Positions 6,633 to 13,594 of a stretch of 14,015 nucleotides of DNA are shown one piece after another. The translations under genes and the position numbers were made by a program. Under the pieces are notes generated by a model. It saw nothing but the letters and a program-made list of their open reading frames with translations. It ran no database searches and had not been told where the DNA came from. Location: positions 1 to 14,015 of the forward strand of contig CAKSGP010000011.1 in NCBI GenBank assembly GCA_934454745.1. The letters run 5' to 3'. Position 1 is the first letter of the stretch. Every line of letters starts with the position of its first letter. This DNA comes from an uncultured Clostridia bacterium. Its GTDB lineage: Bacteria > Bacillota > Clostridia > UBA1381.

Positions 6633-7898
6633 TCATTTAATAATATCTGTACCCATATACGGAACAAGAGCTTCAGGAATAGTAACTGTTCCGTCTTCGT
6701 TTTGGAAGTTTTCAAGGATTGCCGCAACAGTTCTGCCTACTGCAAGCCCTGAACCGTTAAGAGTATGAACAAATTGTGCCTTATCCTTTGGAGTTTCTTT
6801 ATATCTTATATTTGCACGCCGTGCCTGATAGTCCTCAAAGTTTGAACAAGAGGAAATCTCAACATATCTGTTGTATGAAGGCATCCATACTTCTATATCA
6901 TAAGTTTTTGCTGATGAAAAACCAAGATCGCCTGTTGATAGGCATACAACACGATATGGAATTCCAAGACCTTGTAATAGAATTTCTGCATCATTTGTAA
7001 GCTTTTCAAGCTCAGCATAGCTTTCCTCAGGCTTTACAAACTTTACAAGCTCAACCTTATTGAACTGATGCTGTCTTATAATACCTCTTGTATCACGTCC
7101 TGCACTTCCTGCCTCGGCTCTGAAGCAAGCTGAATATGCGCAATATTTAATGGGAAGAGATGCACCGTCTAAAATTTCGTCACGGTGTAAGTTAGTAACA
7201 GGAACTTCAGCTGTGGGAATAAGGAAAAATCCGTTATTTTGCACCTTAAATGCGTCCTCCTCAAACTTTGGAAGCTGACCTGTACCTGTCATTGATGCAC
7301 GGTTTACCATATAGGGCGGTAAAATTTCTGTATAGCCGTTATCTGTATGTGTATTTAAGAAATACTGAATAACTGCACGCTCAAGTCTTGCACCAAGCCC
7401 CTTATAAACTGTAAAACGTGTACCGGCAATCTTTGTACCTCTTTCAAAATCAAGAATATCAAGACCTGTACCTATATCCCAGTGAGCTTTTGGCTCAAAT
7501 GTGAATTTGCGGGGTGTACCGTTACGTCTTATCTCAACATTCTCGCTATCATCATTACCGACAGGACAGGAATCGTTAGGGATATTCGGAATTCTCAGCA
7601 TAAAATCACGAAGCTGAGCGTCAATTTCACGTACCTTATCATCATCTGCTTTTATCTCATTGGACAATTCCTTCATTTCCGCAAATAATGCTGTTGTATC
7701 CTCGCCTGCTTTTTTCATTTGAGGTACCTTTTTTGAAATCTCATTTTGCTGAGCTTTCTTTTTCTCAACGTCTGTTAAAATCTCACGGCGAGCAACATCA
7801 AGCTCAATTGCCGGTGTAATGTCAAGGTCGTTGTTTCTTTTCTTTAGTGCGTCCTTAATACGCTCCGGTTCGTTTCTTAAAATTTTAATGTCTAACAT
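6633..7898 (-). CDS. serS: Seryl-tRNA synthetase
   Basis: SerRS activates serine with ATP and charges tRNA-Ser; it works as a cytoplasmic dimer. The 421 residues fit the family. An N-terminal antiparallel coiled-coil arm (about 1-105, rich in Lys/Glu) is followed by the class II catalytic core. Visible class II elements are motif 1 around 198-212, TAEVPVTNL (229-237), motif 2 FRAEAGSAGRDTRGIIR (259-275) and motif 3 NGSGLAVGRTVAAILE (381-396). Its start codon lies 1 nt after the stop of the small membrane-protein gene. Its Shine-Dalgarno sequence (AAGGAA) is inside that gene, so it is the last gene of the parA-parB operon and probably translationally coupled. No T-box leader is present in front of it. 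Confidence 0.98.
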   Translation of the reverse strand: MLDIKILRNEPERIKDALKKRNNDLDITPAIELDVARREILTDVEKKKAQQNEISKKVPQMKKAGEDTTALFAEMKELSNEIKADDDKVREIDAQLRDFMLRIPNIPNDSCPVGNDDSENVEIRRNGTPRKFTFEPKAHWDIGTGLDILDFERGTKIAGTRFTVYKGLGARLERAVIQYFLNTHTDNGYTEILPPYMVNRASMTGTGQLPKFEEDAFKVQNNGFFLIPTAEVPVTNLHRDEILDGASLPIKYCAYSACFRAEAGSAGRDTRGIIRQHQFNKVELVKFVKPEESYAELEKLTNDAEILLQGLGIPYRVVCLSTGDLGFSSAKTYDIEVWMPSYNRYVEISSCSNFEDYQARRANIRYKETPKDKAQFVHTLNGSGLAVGRTVAAILENFQNEDGTVTIPEALVPYMGTDIIK

Positions 7899-7899
7899 T

Positions 7900-8325
7900 T
7901 TACTGTTCCTTTCCTTCGTTTAATTTATTTTTAATTTCTTCATATAATATACGCTGGTCGTCACTAAGCTGAATTTCGTCAATTTCAGCAAAAACTGTTT
8001 GTGCATCAGTAATATTTTCCTTTGATAAATGTGCATTAGCTGCAAGCAGCTTTTCATAAACTGTAAGCTGTGATTTCAACTCCTTATTCTCTGTATCAAG
8101 CTCGGCTGCCATATTTGCCATCTTCGCAAGCTTATCCTGTTTCGGCTCTGATGTTTGTGAGGCAACAGGAGGTTCGGTTGCAAATTCGTCGGCACGTTTA
8201 CCGAGCCGTGAAACGTTAGTCTGCGAAAAAAATGCAACGATTATAAGCAATAGTGCTACTGCAAATATTAAAGCCGTGTAAATATACATTGAACGGTTTT
8301 CTTTTTTTGTTTGTTTTTTATCCAT
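7900..8325 (-). CDS. Small single-pass membrane protein with coiled coil, unknown function
   Basis: I do not recognise this 141-residue protein. It has a basic, charged N-terminus (MDKKQTKKENR), one hydrophobic segment at about 14-34 and a Pro/Thr/Glu linker (about 48-62). An extended helical stretch rich in Lys, Glu, Leu and Ala (about 62-103) follows and looks like a coiled coil. The acidic C-terminal helical region (105-141) could form a short helical hairpin. The likely topology is N-terminus in, with the coiled coil outside. The start follows GGAG with an 8-nt spacer. It lies between the DUF4446 gene (12-nt gap) and serS (1-nt gap), so it is co-expressed with the chromosome-segregation genes. 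A general resemblance to small divisome or envelope proteins is only topological. Confidence 0.8.
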   Translation of the reverse strand: MDKKQTKKENRSMYIYTALIFAVALLLIIVAFFSQTNVSRLGKRADEFATEPPVASQTSEPKQDKLAKMANMAAELDTENKELKSQLTVYEKLLAANAHLSKENITDAQTVFAEIDEIQLSDDQRILYEEIKNKLNEGKEQ

Positions 8326-8337
8326 TGTATCGCTCCG

Positions 8338-8823
8338 TTAATTATTTATATTTCCTGACATTGCCTTTGACACTGCCTCCTGCTCCTCTACAAGCAGAGG
8401 AATCTGACTTTTTCCATCTTTTATTTCACGTACGTAGGTGTTTGATGAATTATTGCCGTAGAGGGAGGTCAAAATAAAACCTGTGTTGTTCTGGTCAAGA
8501 ATGGCAAGAGCAAAGCTCTGCTTACCGAATACATCATCAAATGCATCAAAATTAACAATACCTGTTTTTGAAAGACTTGCGTTAATCTTGCGGTCACAGG
8601 CGGAAATCCGTTCGGACATCGCACCCTCCTGGCTTAATTTAAGCCTTTTTTGCAGTTCACGCACGTTGTTGTAGTATTTTTCAAGGTTAGTAACAAGGTC
8701 ACCGTCTTCGGAATAATCAAGGATTGAATTAATTTTTGATACATTGAGAACTCCTATTATAAGGGAGGCAATGACAAATACTGCGAGAACGGAAATTACA
8801 CCGATAAGTATTGTATCGTTCAT
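8338..8823 (-). CDS. DUF4446 family membrane protein
   Basis: This 161-residue protein has an N-terminal membrane helix (about 5-27), a predicted helical region (40-85) and a C-terminal domain of the DUF4446 type. In that domain I see KTGIVNFDAFDDV (86-98), SFALAILD (103-110), GFILTSLY (115-122) and a C-terminal EEQEAVSKA stretch. The family has no established function but is frequently found next to parB in Clostridia, as it is here. Its ATG is 15 nt from the nearest good Shine-Dalgarno sequence (AAAGGAG, 8839-8845), which is unusually far. No ATG, GTG or TTG lies between, so translation may be inefficient or depend on coupling or folding. A 12-bp palindrome adjoins that sequence. Confidence 0.88.
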   Translation of the reverse strand: MNDTILIGVISVLAVFVIASLIIGVLNVSKINSILDYSEDGDLVTNLEKYYNNVRELQKRLKLSQEGAMSERISACDRKINASLSKTGIVNFDAFDDVFGKQSFALAILDQNNTGFILTSLYGNNSSNTYVREIKDGKSQIPLLVEEQEAVSKAMSGNINN

Positions 8824-8845
8824 ATTTATATCTATTAACTCCTTT

Positions 8846-8857
8846 CATAAATTTATG
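8846..8857. repeat. 12-bp palindrome between parB and the DUF4446 gene
   Basis: CATAAATTTATG is a perfect palindrome placed between the parB stop codon and the distant Shine-Dalgarno sequence of the DUF4446 gene. It has no loop and may be chance in AT-rich DNA; an operator is possible but unsupported. Confidence 0.35.
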
Positions 8858-8859
8858 AA

Positions 8860-9714
8860 TTATACTTCCTCAATAAGGGAAATAATACGGTCAAGGTCGT
8901 CATTTCCGTAATATTCAATTTCAATTTTACCCTTTTTACTGTCGTGGATAAGGGTAACCTTTGTACCAAGATATGAAGAAAGATTGTCCTCAATCATTGC
9001 AAGCTGTGCCTTAATCTGCTCATCAAGCTTTGGTTTTTTCCTTTTCGGAGTAGTTTTTTGAAGCTGTTTTACAAGTGCCTCTGTCTGGCGGACGTTAAGT
9101 CCCTTTTCTATAATTGCCTCTAAAACCGCAAGACGTGTTTTTGGAGAATCAACCCCTAAAATTGCACGTGCGTGACCGCTTGAAATTTCGCCTGATATAA
9201 GCTTTTCACGAATGGGCTCATCAAGTGAGAGCAATCGCAGAGTATTTGCAATCGCACTTCGGGATTTACCGATTTTGCTGCTTACATCCTCTTGTGTCAT
9301 ATCGAATTTATCTATAAGAGTCTGATAACCAAGTGCTTCTTCAATGGGATTAAGATTTTCTCTTTGCAGATTTTCGATTAATGCAATCTGTGCAATTTCA
9401 AATTCTGTGTAATTCCTTATAACAGCAGGTATTTCCTTTAAACCTGCCTTTTTTGCGGCACGCCAACGGCGTTCTCCGGCAACAATTTTGTATCTTTCTC
9501 CGTTTTTTACGACGATTATAGGCTGTATAACACCGTGAACCGCAATTGATTCTGCAAGCTCCTGAATTTTGTCATCACTAAAGCTGTGTCTTGGCTGATT
9601 TTTATTAGGTTCAACAAGAGTAATACGCAGAGTTTCCACAGCGTCGGTGTTTTCGGCTATTTGCGGTTCGTCAAAAAGAGAACCCAGCCCACGCCCTAAT
9701 TTTGCTTTAGCCAT
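8860..9714 (-). CDS. parB: Chromosome-partitioning protein ParB (Spo0J)
   Basis: ParB is the parS-binding CTP-dependent DNA clamp that loads at parS, spreads along DNA and recruits SMC. It also stimulates ParA. The 284-residue protein starts with LGRGLGSLF (6-14), the ParA-contacting type of N-terminus. CTP-binding motifs follow: NQPRHSF (39-45), GERRWRA (80-86) and ENLQRENLNPIEEA (114-127). The helix-turn-helix spans about 139-160 with SGHARAIL (179-186), and the C-terminal 50-60 residues form the dimer domain. The start is preceded by AAAGGA. It follows parA by 28 nt. Two exact parS sites lie at 10697-10712 and 13506-13521, so its targets are at hand. The motif set favours ParB/Spo0J over its paralogue Noc, which I do not see. 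Confidence 0.97.
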   Translation of the reverse strand: MAKAKLGRGLGSLFDEPQIAENTDAVETLRITLVEPNKNQPRHSFSDDKIQELAESIAVHGVIQPIIVVKNGERYKIVAGERRWRAAKKAGLKEIPAVIRNYTEFEIAQIALIENLQRENLNPIEEALGYQTLIDKFDMTQEDVSSKIGKSRSAIANTLRLLSLDEPIREKLISGEISSGHARAILGVDSPKTRLAVLEAIIEKGLNVRQTEALVKQLQKTTPKRKKPKLDEQIKAQLAMIEDNLSSYLGTKVTLIHDSKKGKIEIEYYGNDDLDRIISLIEEV

Positions 9715-9742
9715 AGAGTAGTCCTTTCTGTTTTATGTAAAC

Positions 9743-10507
9743 TTATTCATTATTTTTAATAACTTCCTTTGCAAGACTTACATAAGCGTCTGCACCCTTT
9801 GATGTGCGGTCGTACTTGATTATCGGCTCTCCAAAGCTTGGCGCCTCCGAAAGCTTGACGTTTCGGGGAATAATCGACTTATATACAAGGTCGGGGAAGT
9901 ATTTCTTAACTTCATCAAGAACCTGTATTGACAGATTTGTACGTCCGTCATACATAGTTCCCAGAACACCTTCAATACTGATGTTTTTGTTATATGTTTT
10001 TTTGATTTTCCGTACAGTTCCTATTAGCTGTGAAAGTCCCTCAAGAGCGTAGTATTCACACTGAATGGGAATTAGCACGCTGTCACAGGCAGTCATAACG
10101 TTTATTGTTATCATACCCAGTGCCGGGGGCGCGTCTATTATAATAAAGTCAAATTCCTTTTTCAAGGCATCTGTTACTTTTTTTAAAAAAGCTTCACGCT
10201 TGTCCTCTAAAGCCAGCTCAATTTCCGCTGCCGATAAATCAGAGGAGGAGGGCAGAATATAAAGATTTTGATATTTTGTCTTAATTATTGCATCCCTTGC
10301 CTTTTTTGAATCAATCAAGCAGTCGTAAACGGAGAGGGTATAGTCCTGTCTGTCATATCCGAGACCGCTTGTAGCGTTGCTTTGAGGATCACAGTCTATA
10401 AGCAGAGTCCTTTTACCCTCGTATGCAAGACAGGCAGAGAGGTTTACAGAAGTTGTTGTTTTTCCCACACCGCCCTTTTGGTTGGTAACGGCAATAACTT
10501 TTCCCAT
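9743..10507 (-). CDS. parA: Chromosome-partitioning ATPase ParA (Soj)
   Basis: ParA/Soj is a dimerising, DNA-binding ATPase that moves ParB-parS complexes and, in B. subtilis, also modulates DnaA activity. The 254-residue protein has the deviant Walker A KGGVGKTTT (11-19) at its N-terminus, the LLIDCDPQSNAT block (35-46), and a Walker B region FIIIDAPPALG (about 115-125). Without an N-terminal DNA-binding extension it is of the short chromosomal type. The start ATG (10505-10507) follows AAAGGAG with an 8-nt spacer. It is the first gene of the operon running to serS. Upstream lie a promoter-like sequence abutting parS and a hairpin-rich insert, so transcript start and leader length are uncertain. 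Confidence 0.97.
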   Translation of the reverse strand: MGKVIAVTNQKGGVGKTTTSVNLSACLAYEGKRTLLIDCDPQSNATSGLGYDRQDYTLSVYDCLIDSKKARDAIIKTKYQNLYILPSSSDLSAAEIELALEDKREAFLKKVTDALKKEFDFIIIDAPPALGMITINVMTACDSVLIPIQCEYYALEGLSQLIGTVRKIKKTYNKNISIEGVLGTMYDGRTNLSIQVLDEVKKYFPDLVYKSIIPRNVKLSEAPSFGEPIIKYDRTSKGADAYVSLAKEVIKNNE

Positions 10508-10539
10508 TAATAAATCTCCTTTAAAGATGTTTGCTTATA

Positions 10540-10677
10540 TATATTATACCATAAGTAAAAATATTTGCTTGCAAGGATATTTTTACGCAGCCGTCAATAT
10601 CATAGTCCGTGCGTATGCACGGGGGCGACAAAGTCGCAAAGGCTTGCTTTGCAAGACTTACTATGTATATTATACCA
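10540..10677. mobile_element. Hairpin-rich 114-bp segment with 12-bp flanking repeats, candidate MITE or structured leader
   Basis: TATATTATACCA occurs at 10540-10551 and at 10666-10677. Between them is a segment richer in G+C than its flanks. It holds four stem-loops: a perfect 10-bp stem of GTAAAAATAT (10555-10564) with 10577-10586, CCGTGC with GCACGG (10607-10622), GCGAC with GTCGC (10625-10637), and CTTGC with GCAAG (10643-10655). The last three are enclosed by CATAGT (10601-10606) pairing with ACTATG (10660-10665). The ends read CATAAGTAA and, inverted, CATAGTAAG, a possible imperfect terminal repeat. No transposase is present. Alternatively it is the folded leader of parA mRNA. Confidence 0.4.
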
Positions 10678-10696
10678 CAAATTTTTTATTTGTAAA
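10669..10696 (-). promoter_or_regulatory. Probable promoter of the parA operon, abutting parS
   Basis: On the minus strand, TTTACA (10696-10691), a 16-bp spacer and TATAAT (10674-10669) with an extended TGG form a good sigma-A promoter. Its -35 starts at the base next to parS. Transcription from about 10662 would give a 155-nt structured leader. A second TGGTATAAT at 10551-10543 lacks a good -35 but could start a short leader. Confidence 0.6.
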
Positions 10697-10712
10697 TGTT
10701 TCACGTGAAACA
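10697..10712. promoter_or_regulatory. parS centromere site 1
   Basis: TGTTTCACGTGAAACA is a perfect match to the bacterial parS palindrome bound by ParB/Spo0J. Symmetry extends 3 bp each side (10694-10715). It sits between the divergent parA and germination operons, next to the parA -35 box. Confidence 0.97.
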
Positions 10713-10774
10713 TTTTAAAAAAATTAAAAATTTTTCAACCATAAATAAATAATATGATTAAATTGTGTTAAATA

Positions 10775-10804
10775 TGTATAATTTTGCTGAAAAAATCCAT
10801 AATA
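10775..10804 (+). promoter_or_regulatory. Sigma-G-like promoter of the germination operon
   Basis: TGTATA (10775-10780), a 17-bp spacer and CATAATA (10798-10804) resemble the sigma-G consensus TGMATA / CATACTA, with one mismatch in each box. A start near 10811 puts the transcript just ahead of the Shine-Dalgarno sequence at 10818. Forespore-specific expression is what this class of gene needs. Confidence 0.55.
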
Positions 10805-10827
10805 CAACCATACAGGCAGGTGGTACT

Positions 10828-12444
10828 ATGAAATTTTTAAAAAAATTATTTGTTTTTAAGCCCTCAGCAAAGGCAGAAAAGTTTGAGCTTACCCAAGAGG
10901 ATAATGCAGAATATGATGTTCGTCAGGAAAAAAATGTTTTAAAAGACTATGTTTCCAATAAAATAGAGGAAAATATGGCGTATATAAGAAAGCGTTACAA
11001 TATTCCGATGAATGATGACGTTGTTATGAGAGAGATAGTCACAAAGAATAATGTAAACGCTTTTGTGCTATTTTATGATGGTATGACAAGCAGTCAGTTT
11101 ATAAATGACAATATAATAAAATCCCTTATTGAACTTCCTTATGTAAATGACGGAAAGTTTGATGAGAATTTGTATAAACATTTTTCCACCCATTCACAGG
11201 TCGATGTAAAAGCTGATATGGATGATGTTGCAGATAGTGTAAATTTTGGTTCCTGTGCCTTGTTTGTTGATGGGGTGGATAAATGCTTCTTGTTTGATGT
11301 TAAAAGCTGGGAGCATAGGGGGATAGATAAGCCGGAGAATGAGCAGTCAATATACGGGCCTCAGGAGGCTTTTGCAGAAATGCTCCGTACAAATACGGCA
11401 CTGATACGTAAAATTTTAAAAACTGAAAAGCTTGTAGCACAGGGTATAAAGGTCGGTTCCGTATCAAAGACTTCAGGAGTTTTATTGTATATAGACGGGC
11501 TGACAAACAAAAAGCTTGTAAACGAGGCAAAACGCAGGATTTCTGCAATTGATAAGGAATATATAATAAGTATTGAGCAGGTGCAGATGCTTGTTGAGGA
11601 CAACAGATTTATGACTACACCTCAGACCTTTGCCACAGAACGCCCTGACCGTGCGGCAAAAGCGTTGTCAGAGGGACGGTGTGTGTATATTTTAAGTGGC
11701 TCGCCCCGTGCACTTGTAATGCCGGGAAACGCGTTTGAGCTTACACATATTGCATCAGACGAATATTTGCAGGTACCCTTTGCCGTAATGTCAAGATTTG
11801 TGAGACTTATAGGAATGTTTGTATCTGTTCTGTTACCGGCATTGTATCTTGCTATAACTTTGTTTCATCAGGAGATAATTCCCACATATCTGTTATACTC
11901 AATCAGTGCATCACGAGAGAATGTGCCGTTTCCAAGCCTTTTAGAGTTGCTTTTAATGGATATTTCATTTGAGTTAATACGTGAGGCAGGAGTTAGAATG
12001 CCCTCATCAATTGGTTCAACGCTAGGCATTGTAGGTGGCCTGATACTTGGCCAGGCGGCAGTTAGTGCGAAAATAGTAAGTCCTATAATGATTATAATTA
12101 TAGCAATAACAGGTATCGGCTCCTTTTCAACGGCGGATTACACATTGGGTTGGACGTATAGAATATTGCGGTTAGGATTCATTTTGCTTGCGGCAACTTT
12201 TGGATTCTTTGGAATTGCAGTGGGAATTGTAGCATACAGCTTGTATATTGGCTCGGCAAAAAGCTTTGGAATTGCATTTCTGTCACCGTCCCTGTCGGTA
12301 AAACCACGAGCTGAGAGCCTTGCACTTATGGTAAATCCCATTACCAAGCGAGAGGATCGTCCAGGTTATTTAAAAACCCAGGACAAGAAAGCAGAGCCGA
12401 GAATAAGCGGAAAATGGCGGGTTAAAAACAAATTTGATAAATAA
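10828..12444 (+). CDS. Spore germination receptor subunit, GerA family (A subunit)
   Basis: A subunits of Ger receptors sit in the inner spore membrane and help sense nutrient germinants. From ATG 10828 the protein has 538 residues. A large hydrophilic N-terminal domain (about 1-320) carries the family patterns LFYDGMTSS (81-89) and LYIDGL (220-225). A membrane domain with about five helices follows (about 320-475), then a basic tail. The strongly conserved block PFPSLLELLLMDISFE (367-382) and the REAGVRMP after it are intact. The frame opens at GTG 10765, but that start would lie upstream of the sigma-G-like promoter. ATG 10828 has AGGTGG close by and gives a normal N-terminus. The exact receptor type (GerA, GerK or other) cannot be told. 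The B gene starts 13 nt after its stop. Confidence 0.93.
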   Translation: MKFLKKLFVFKPSAKAEKFELTQEDNAEYDVRQEKNVLKDYVSNKIEENMAYIRKRYNIPMNDDVVMREIVTKNNVNAFVLFYDGMTSSQFINDNIIKSLIELPYVNDGKFDENLYKHFSTHSQVDVKADMDDVADSVNFGSCALFVDGVDKCFLFDVKSWEHRGIDKPENEQSIYGPQEAFAEMLRTNTALIRKILKTEKLVAQGIKVGSVSKTSGVLLYIDGLTNKKLVNEAKRRISAIDKEYIISIEQVQMLVEDNRFMTTPQTFATERPDRAAKALSEGRCVYILSGSPRALVMPGNAFELTHIASDEYLQVPFAVMSRFVRLIGMFVSVLLPALYLAITLFHQEIIPTYLLYSISASRENVPFPSLLELLLMDISFELIREAGVRMPSSIGSTLGIVGGLILGQAAVSAKIVSPIMIIIIAITGIGSFSTADYTLGWTYRILRLGFILLAATFGFFGIAVGIVAYSLYIGSAKSFGIAFLSPSLSVKPRAESLALMVNPITKREDRPGYLKTQDKKAEPRISGKWRVKNKFDK

Positions 12445-12457
12445 AGGGGAGTATGGT

Positions 12458-13537
12458 ATGCTCACGCAAAAACAGCTTTCTTCAATAATTATTAACGCAA
12501 TTGTGGTAAAAATGCTCATTACATTCCCAAGAAGTATTTTTGCATACTGCGGAAATGCGGCATGGCTTGCAATGGTATACGGACTTATTATTGCACTTGT
12601 ACTGTTTTACTTTACTCATTCCCTTTACCGCACTAAATTCAATGTTATCGAGCTTGCTCAAATGTGCGGAGGTGCGGGTTTAAGGGTTATTACGGGAGTT
12701 TGCGTTTTTCTGGTGTTAGGACTGAATTTCCTGAGCGTAATGCGTGTATTTCCTGAAATTATTCGGCTTGTGCTGTTGCAAAAGACTTATGTTGAAATTA
12801 TAGTTACGGTTTTTGTAATTTGTATTATATTTGGCGGTTGGTGCGGTATTGAATCAATTGCAAGGGTTCATCAGCTTTTTATGCCCGTTGCAGGACTGGT
12901 TTTTGCGGCATTTATTATAATGCTGATACCTGATTTGCATATTGGTTATATTTTGCCGATATTTGGAAACGGGCTAAAAAGCATTTTTATTGACGGAATG
13001 CCTGTAATATCGGTGTTTTCTGATTTGTTAATGCTAAATCTTCTGATACCGAGAATGAAAGAGCCAGAAAACTACAAAAAATCTGGCTATAAAGCCATTT
13101 TAATTGGGGGAGCGTGTGATATTATTATATTTATTGTGTATGGATTATGCTATTCTTACCCCGGCTCTGCAGAATTTATCGTTCCCATATATCAGCTTGA
13201 AAGACGGATAAATCTCAGTGATTTTTTTTCAAGGCTTGAAGCGTTATTTCAGTTTATATGGTCTATATCCATTTTACTGTACAGTGCATTGTATGTTGCA
13301 GTTCTTGCTAAGGTATGGGCAGAAACCTTTAAGCTTCACCATACAAAGCCGCTGATTGCACCCTCTGTTATAACTCTTTTGGGGATTTCCATATTGCCCG
13401 AATCCTTAAACGATATGATTCACTTTGAAGACGCTATAAACCGTTGGCTTTATATCCCTGCGTTTGCAATACCAATAGTGATAGGAGTCATATATAATAT
13501 AAAAATGTTTCACGTGAAACAATCCACGACTGAATAA
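12458..13537 (+). CDS. Spore germination receptor subunit, GerB family (B subunit, APC-type permease fold)
   Basis: GerB-type subunits are about 360-residue integral membrane proteins related to amino-acid permeases and bind the germinant. This one has 359 residues and about ten hydrophobic segments. Its N-terminus MLTQKQLSSIIIN is family-like, and the conserved region with a Pro and Asn-Leu-Leu (LLMLNLLIPRMKEP, near 190-203) is recognisable. An upstream TTG (12434) is in frame but overlaps the A gene; ATG 12458 after AAAGGGGAG with a 6-nt spacer is clearly better. The last codons spell MFHVKQSTTE because they contain a perfect parS site. The sequence after the final membrane helix is therefore set by the DNA-binding need of ParB, and the short cytoplasmic tail seems free to tolerate it. 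Confidence 0.92.
   Translation: MLTQKQLSSIIINAIVVKMLITFPRSIFAYCGNAAWLAMVYGLIIALVLFYFTHSLYRTKFNVIELAQMCGGAGLRVITGVCVFLVLGLNFLSVMRVFPEIIRLVLLQKTYVEIIVTVFVICIIFGGWCGIESIARVHQLFMPVAGLVFAAFIIMLIPDLHIGYILPIFGNGLKSIFIDGMPVISVFSDLLMLNLLIPRMKEPENYKKSGYKAILIGGACDIIIFIVYGLCYSYPGSAEFIVPIYQLERRINLSDFFSRLEALFQFIWSISILLYSALYVAVLAKVWAETFKLHHTKPLIAPSVITLLGISILPESLNDMIHFEDAINRWLYIPAFAIPIVIGVIYNIKMFHVKQSTTE
13506..13521. promoter_or_regulatory. parS centromere site 2, inside the GerB-type gene
   Basis: A second perfect TGTTTCACGTGAAACA lies 16 bp before the end of the GerB-type coding region, where it is read as MFHVKQ. It is 2.8 kb from site 1 and about 10 kb from the DnaA-box cluster. Confidence 0.97.
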
Positions 13538-13556
13538 AATTCCACATCTTGCGGTT

Positions 13557-13587
13557 TTCCTCTCCTTTGAGGGGAACAAAAAAGGAG
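13557..13587 (+). promoter_or_regulatory. Possible Shine-Dalgarno-sequestering structure before the C-subunit gene
   Basis: CTCCTTT (13562-13568) is the exact inverse complement of the Shine-Dalgarno AAAGGAG (13581-13587), with a 12-nt loop. A competing hairpin pairs TTCCTCTC (13557-13564) with GAGGGGAA (13569-13576) with one G:U pair. The two folds exclude each other, so the ribosome-binding site could be open or masked. Confidence 0.4.
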
Positions 13588-13594
13588 TATAAAA

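Larger units (their letters stand above)
10508..10827. other. Divergent intergenic region between parA and the germination operon
   Basis: This 320-bp gap contains, from left to right, the parA Shine-Dalgarno sequence, a first extended -10-like sequence (10543-10551, minus), a hairpin-rich insert (10552-10665) and the main parA promoter (10669-10696, minus). Next are parS (10697-10712), an A/T-only stretch of about 60 bp and a sigma-G-like promoter (10775-10804, plus). No gene is supported in it. Confidence 0.75.

Noticed and set aside
7899..8000. T-box or serine-responsive leader for serS
   Set aside because: serS starts 1 nt after the upstream gene with its ribosome-binding site inside it; there is no room for a leader.
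10601..10665. tRNA-like cloverleaf
   Set aside because: Three hairpins within an outer stem recall a tRNA, but arm lengths and loops are wrong and there is no T-loop GTTC or D-loop signature.
10482..10718. Open frame of 78 codons on the plus strand across the parA upstream region
   Set aside because: It overlaps the parA start, the hairpin segment and parS; its VSRETF end is just parS in translation, a common spurious annotation.
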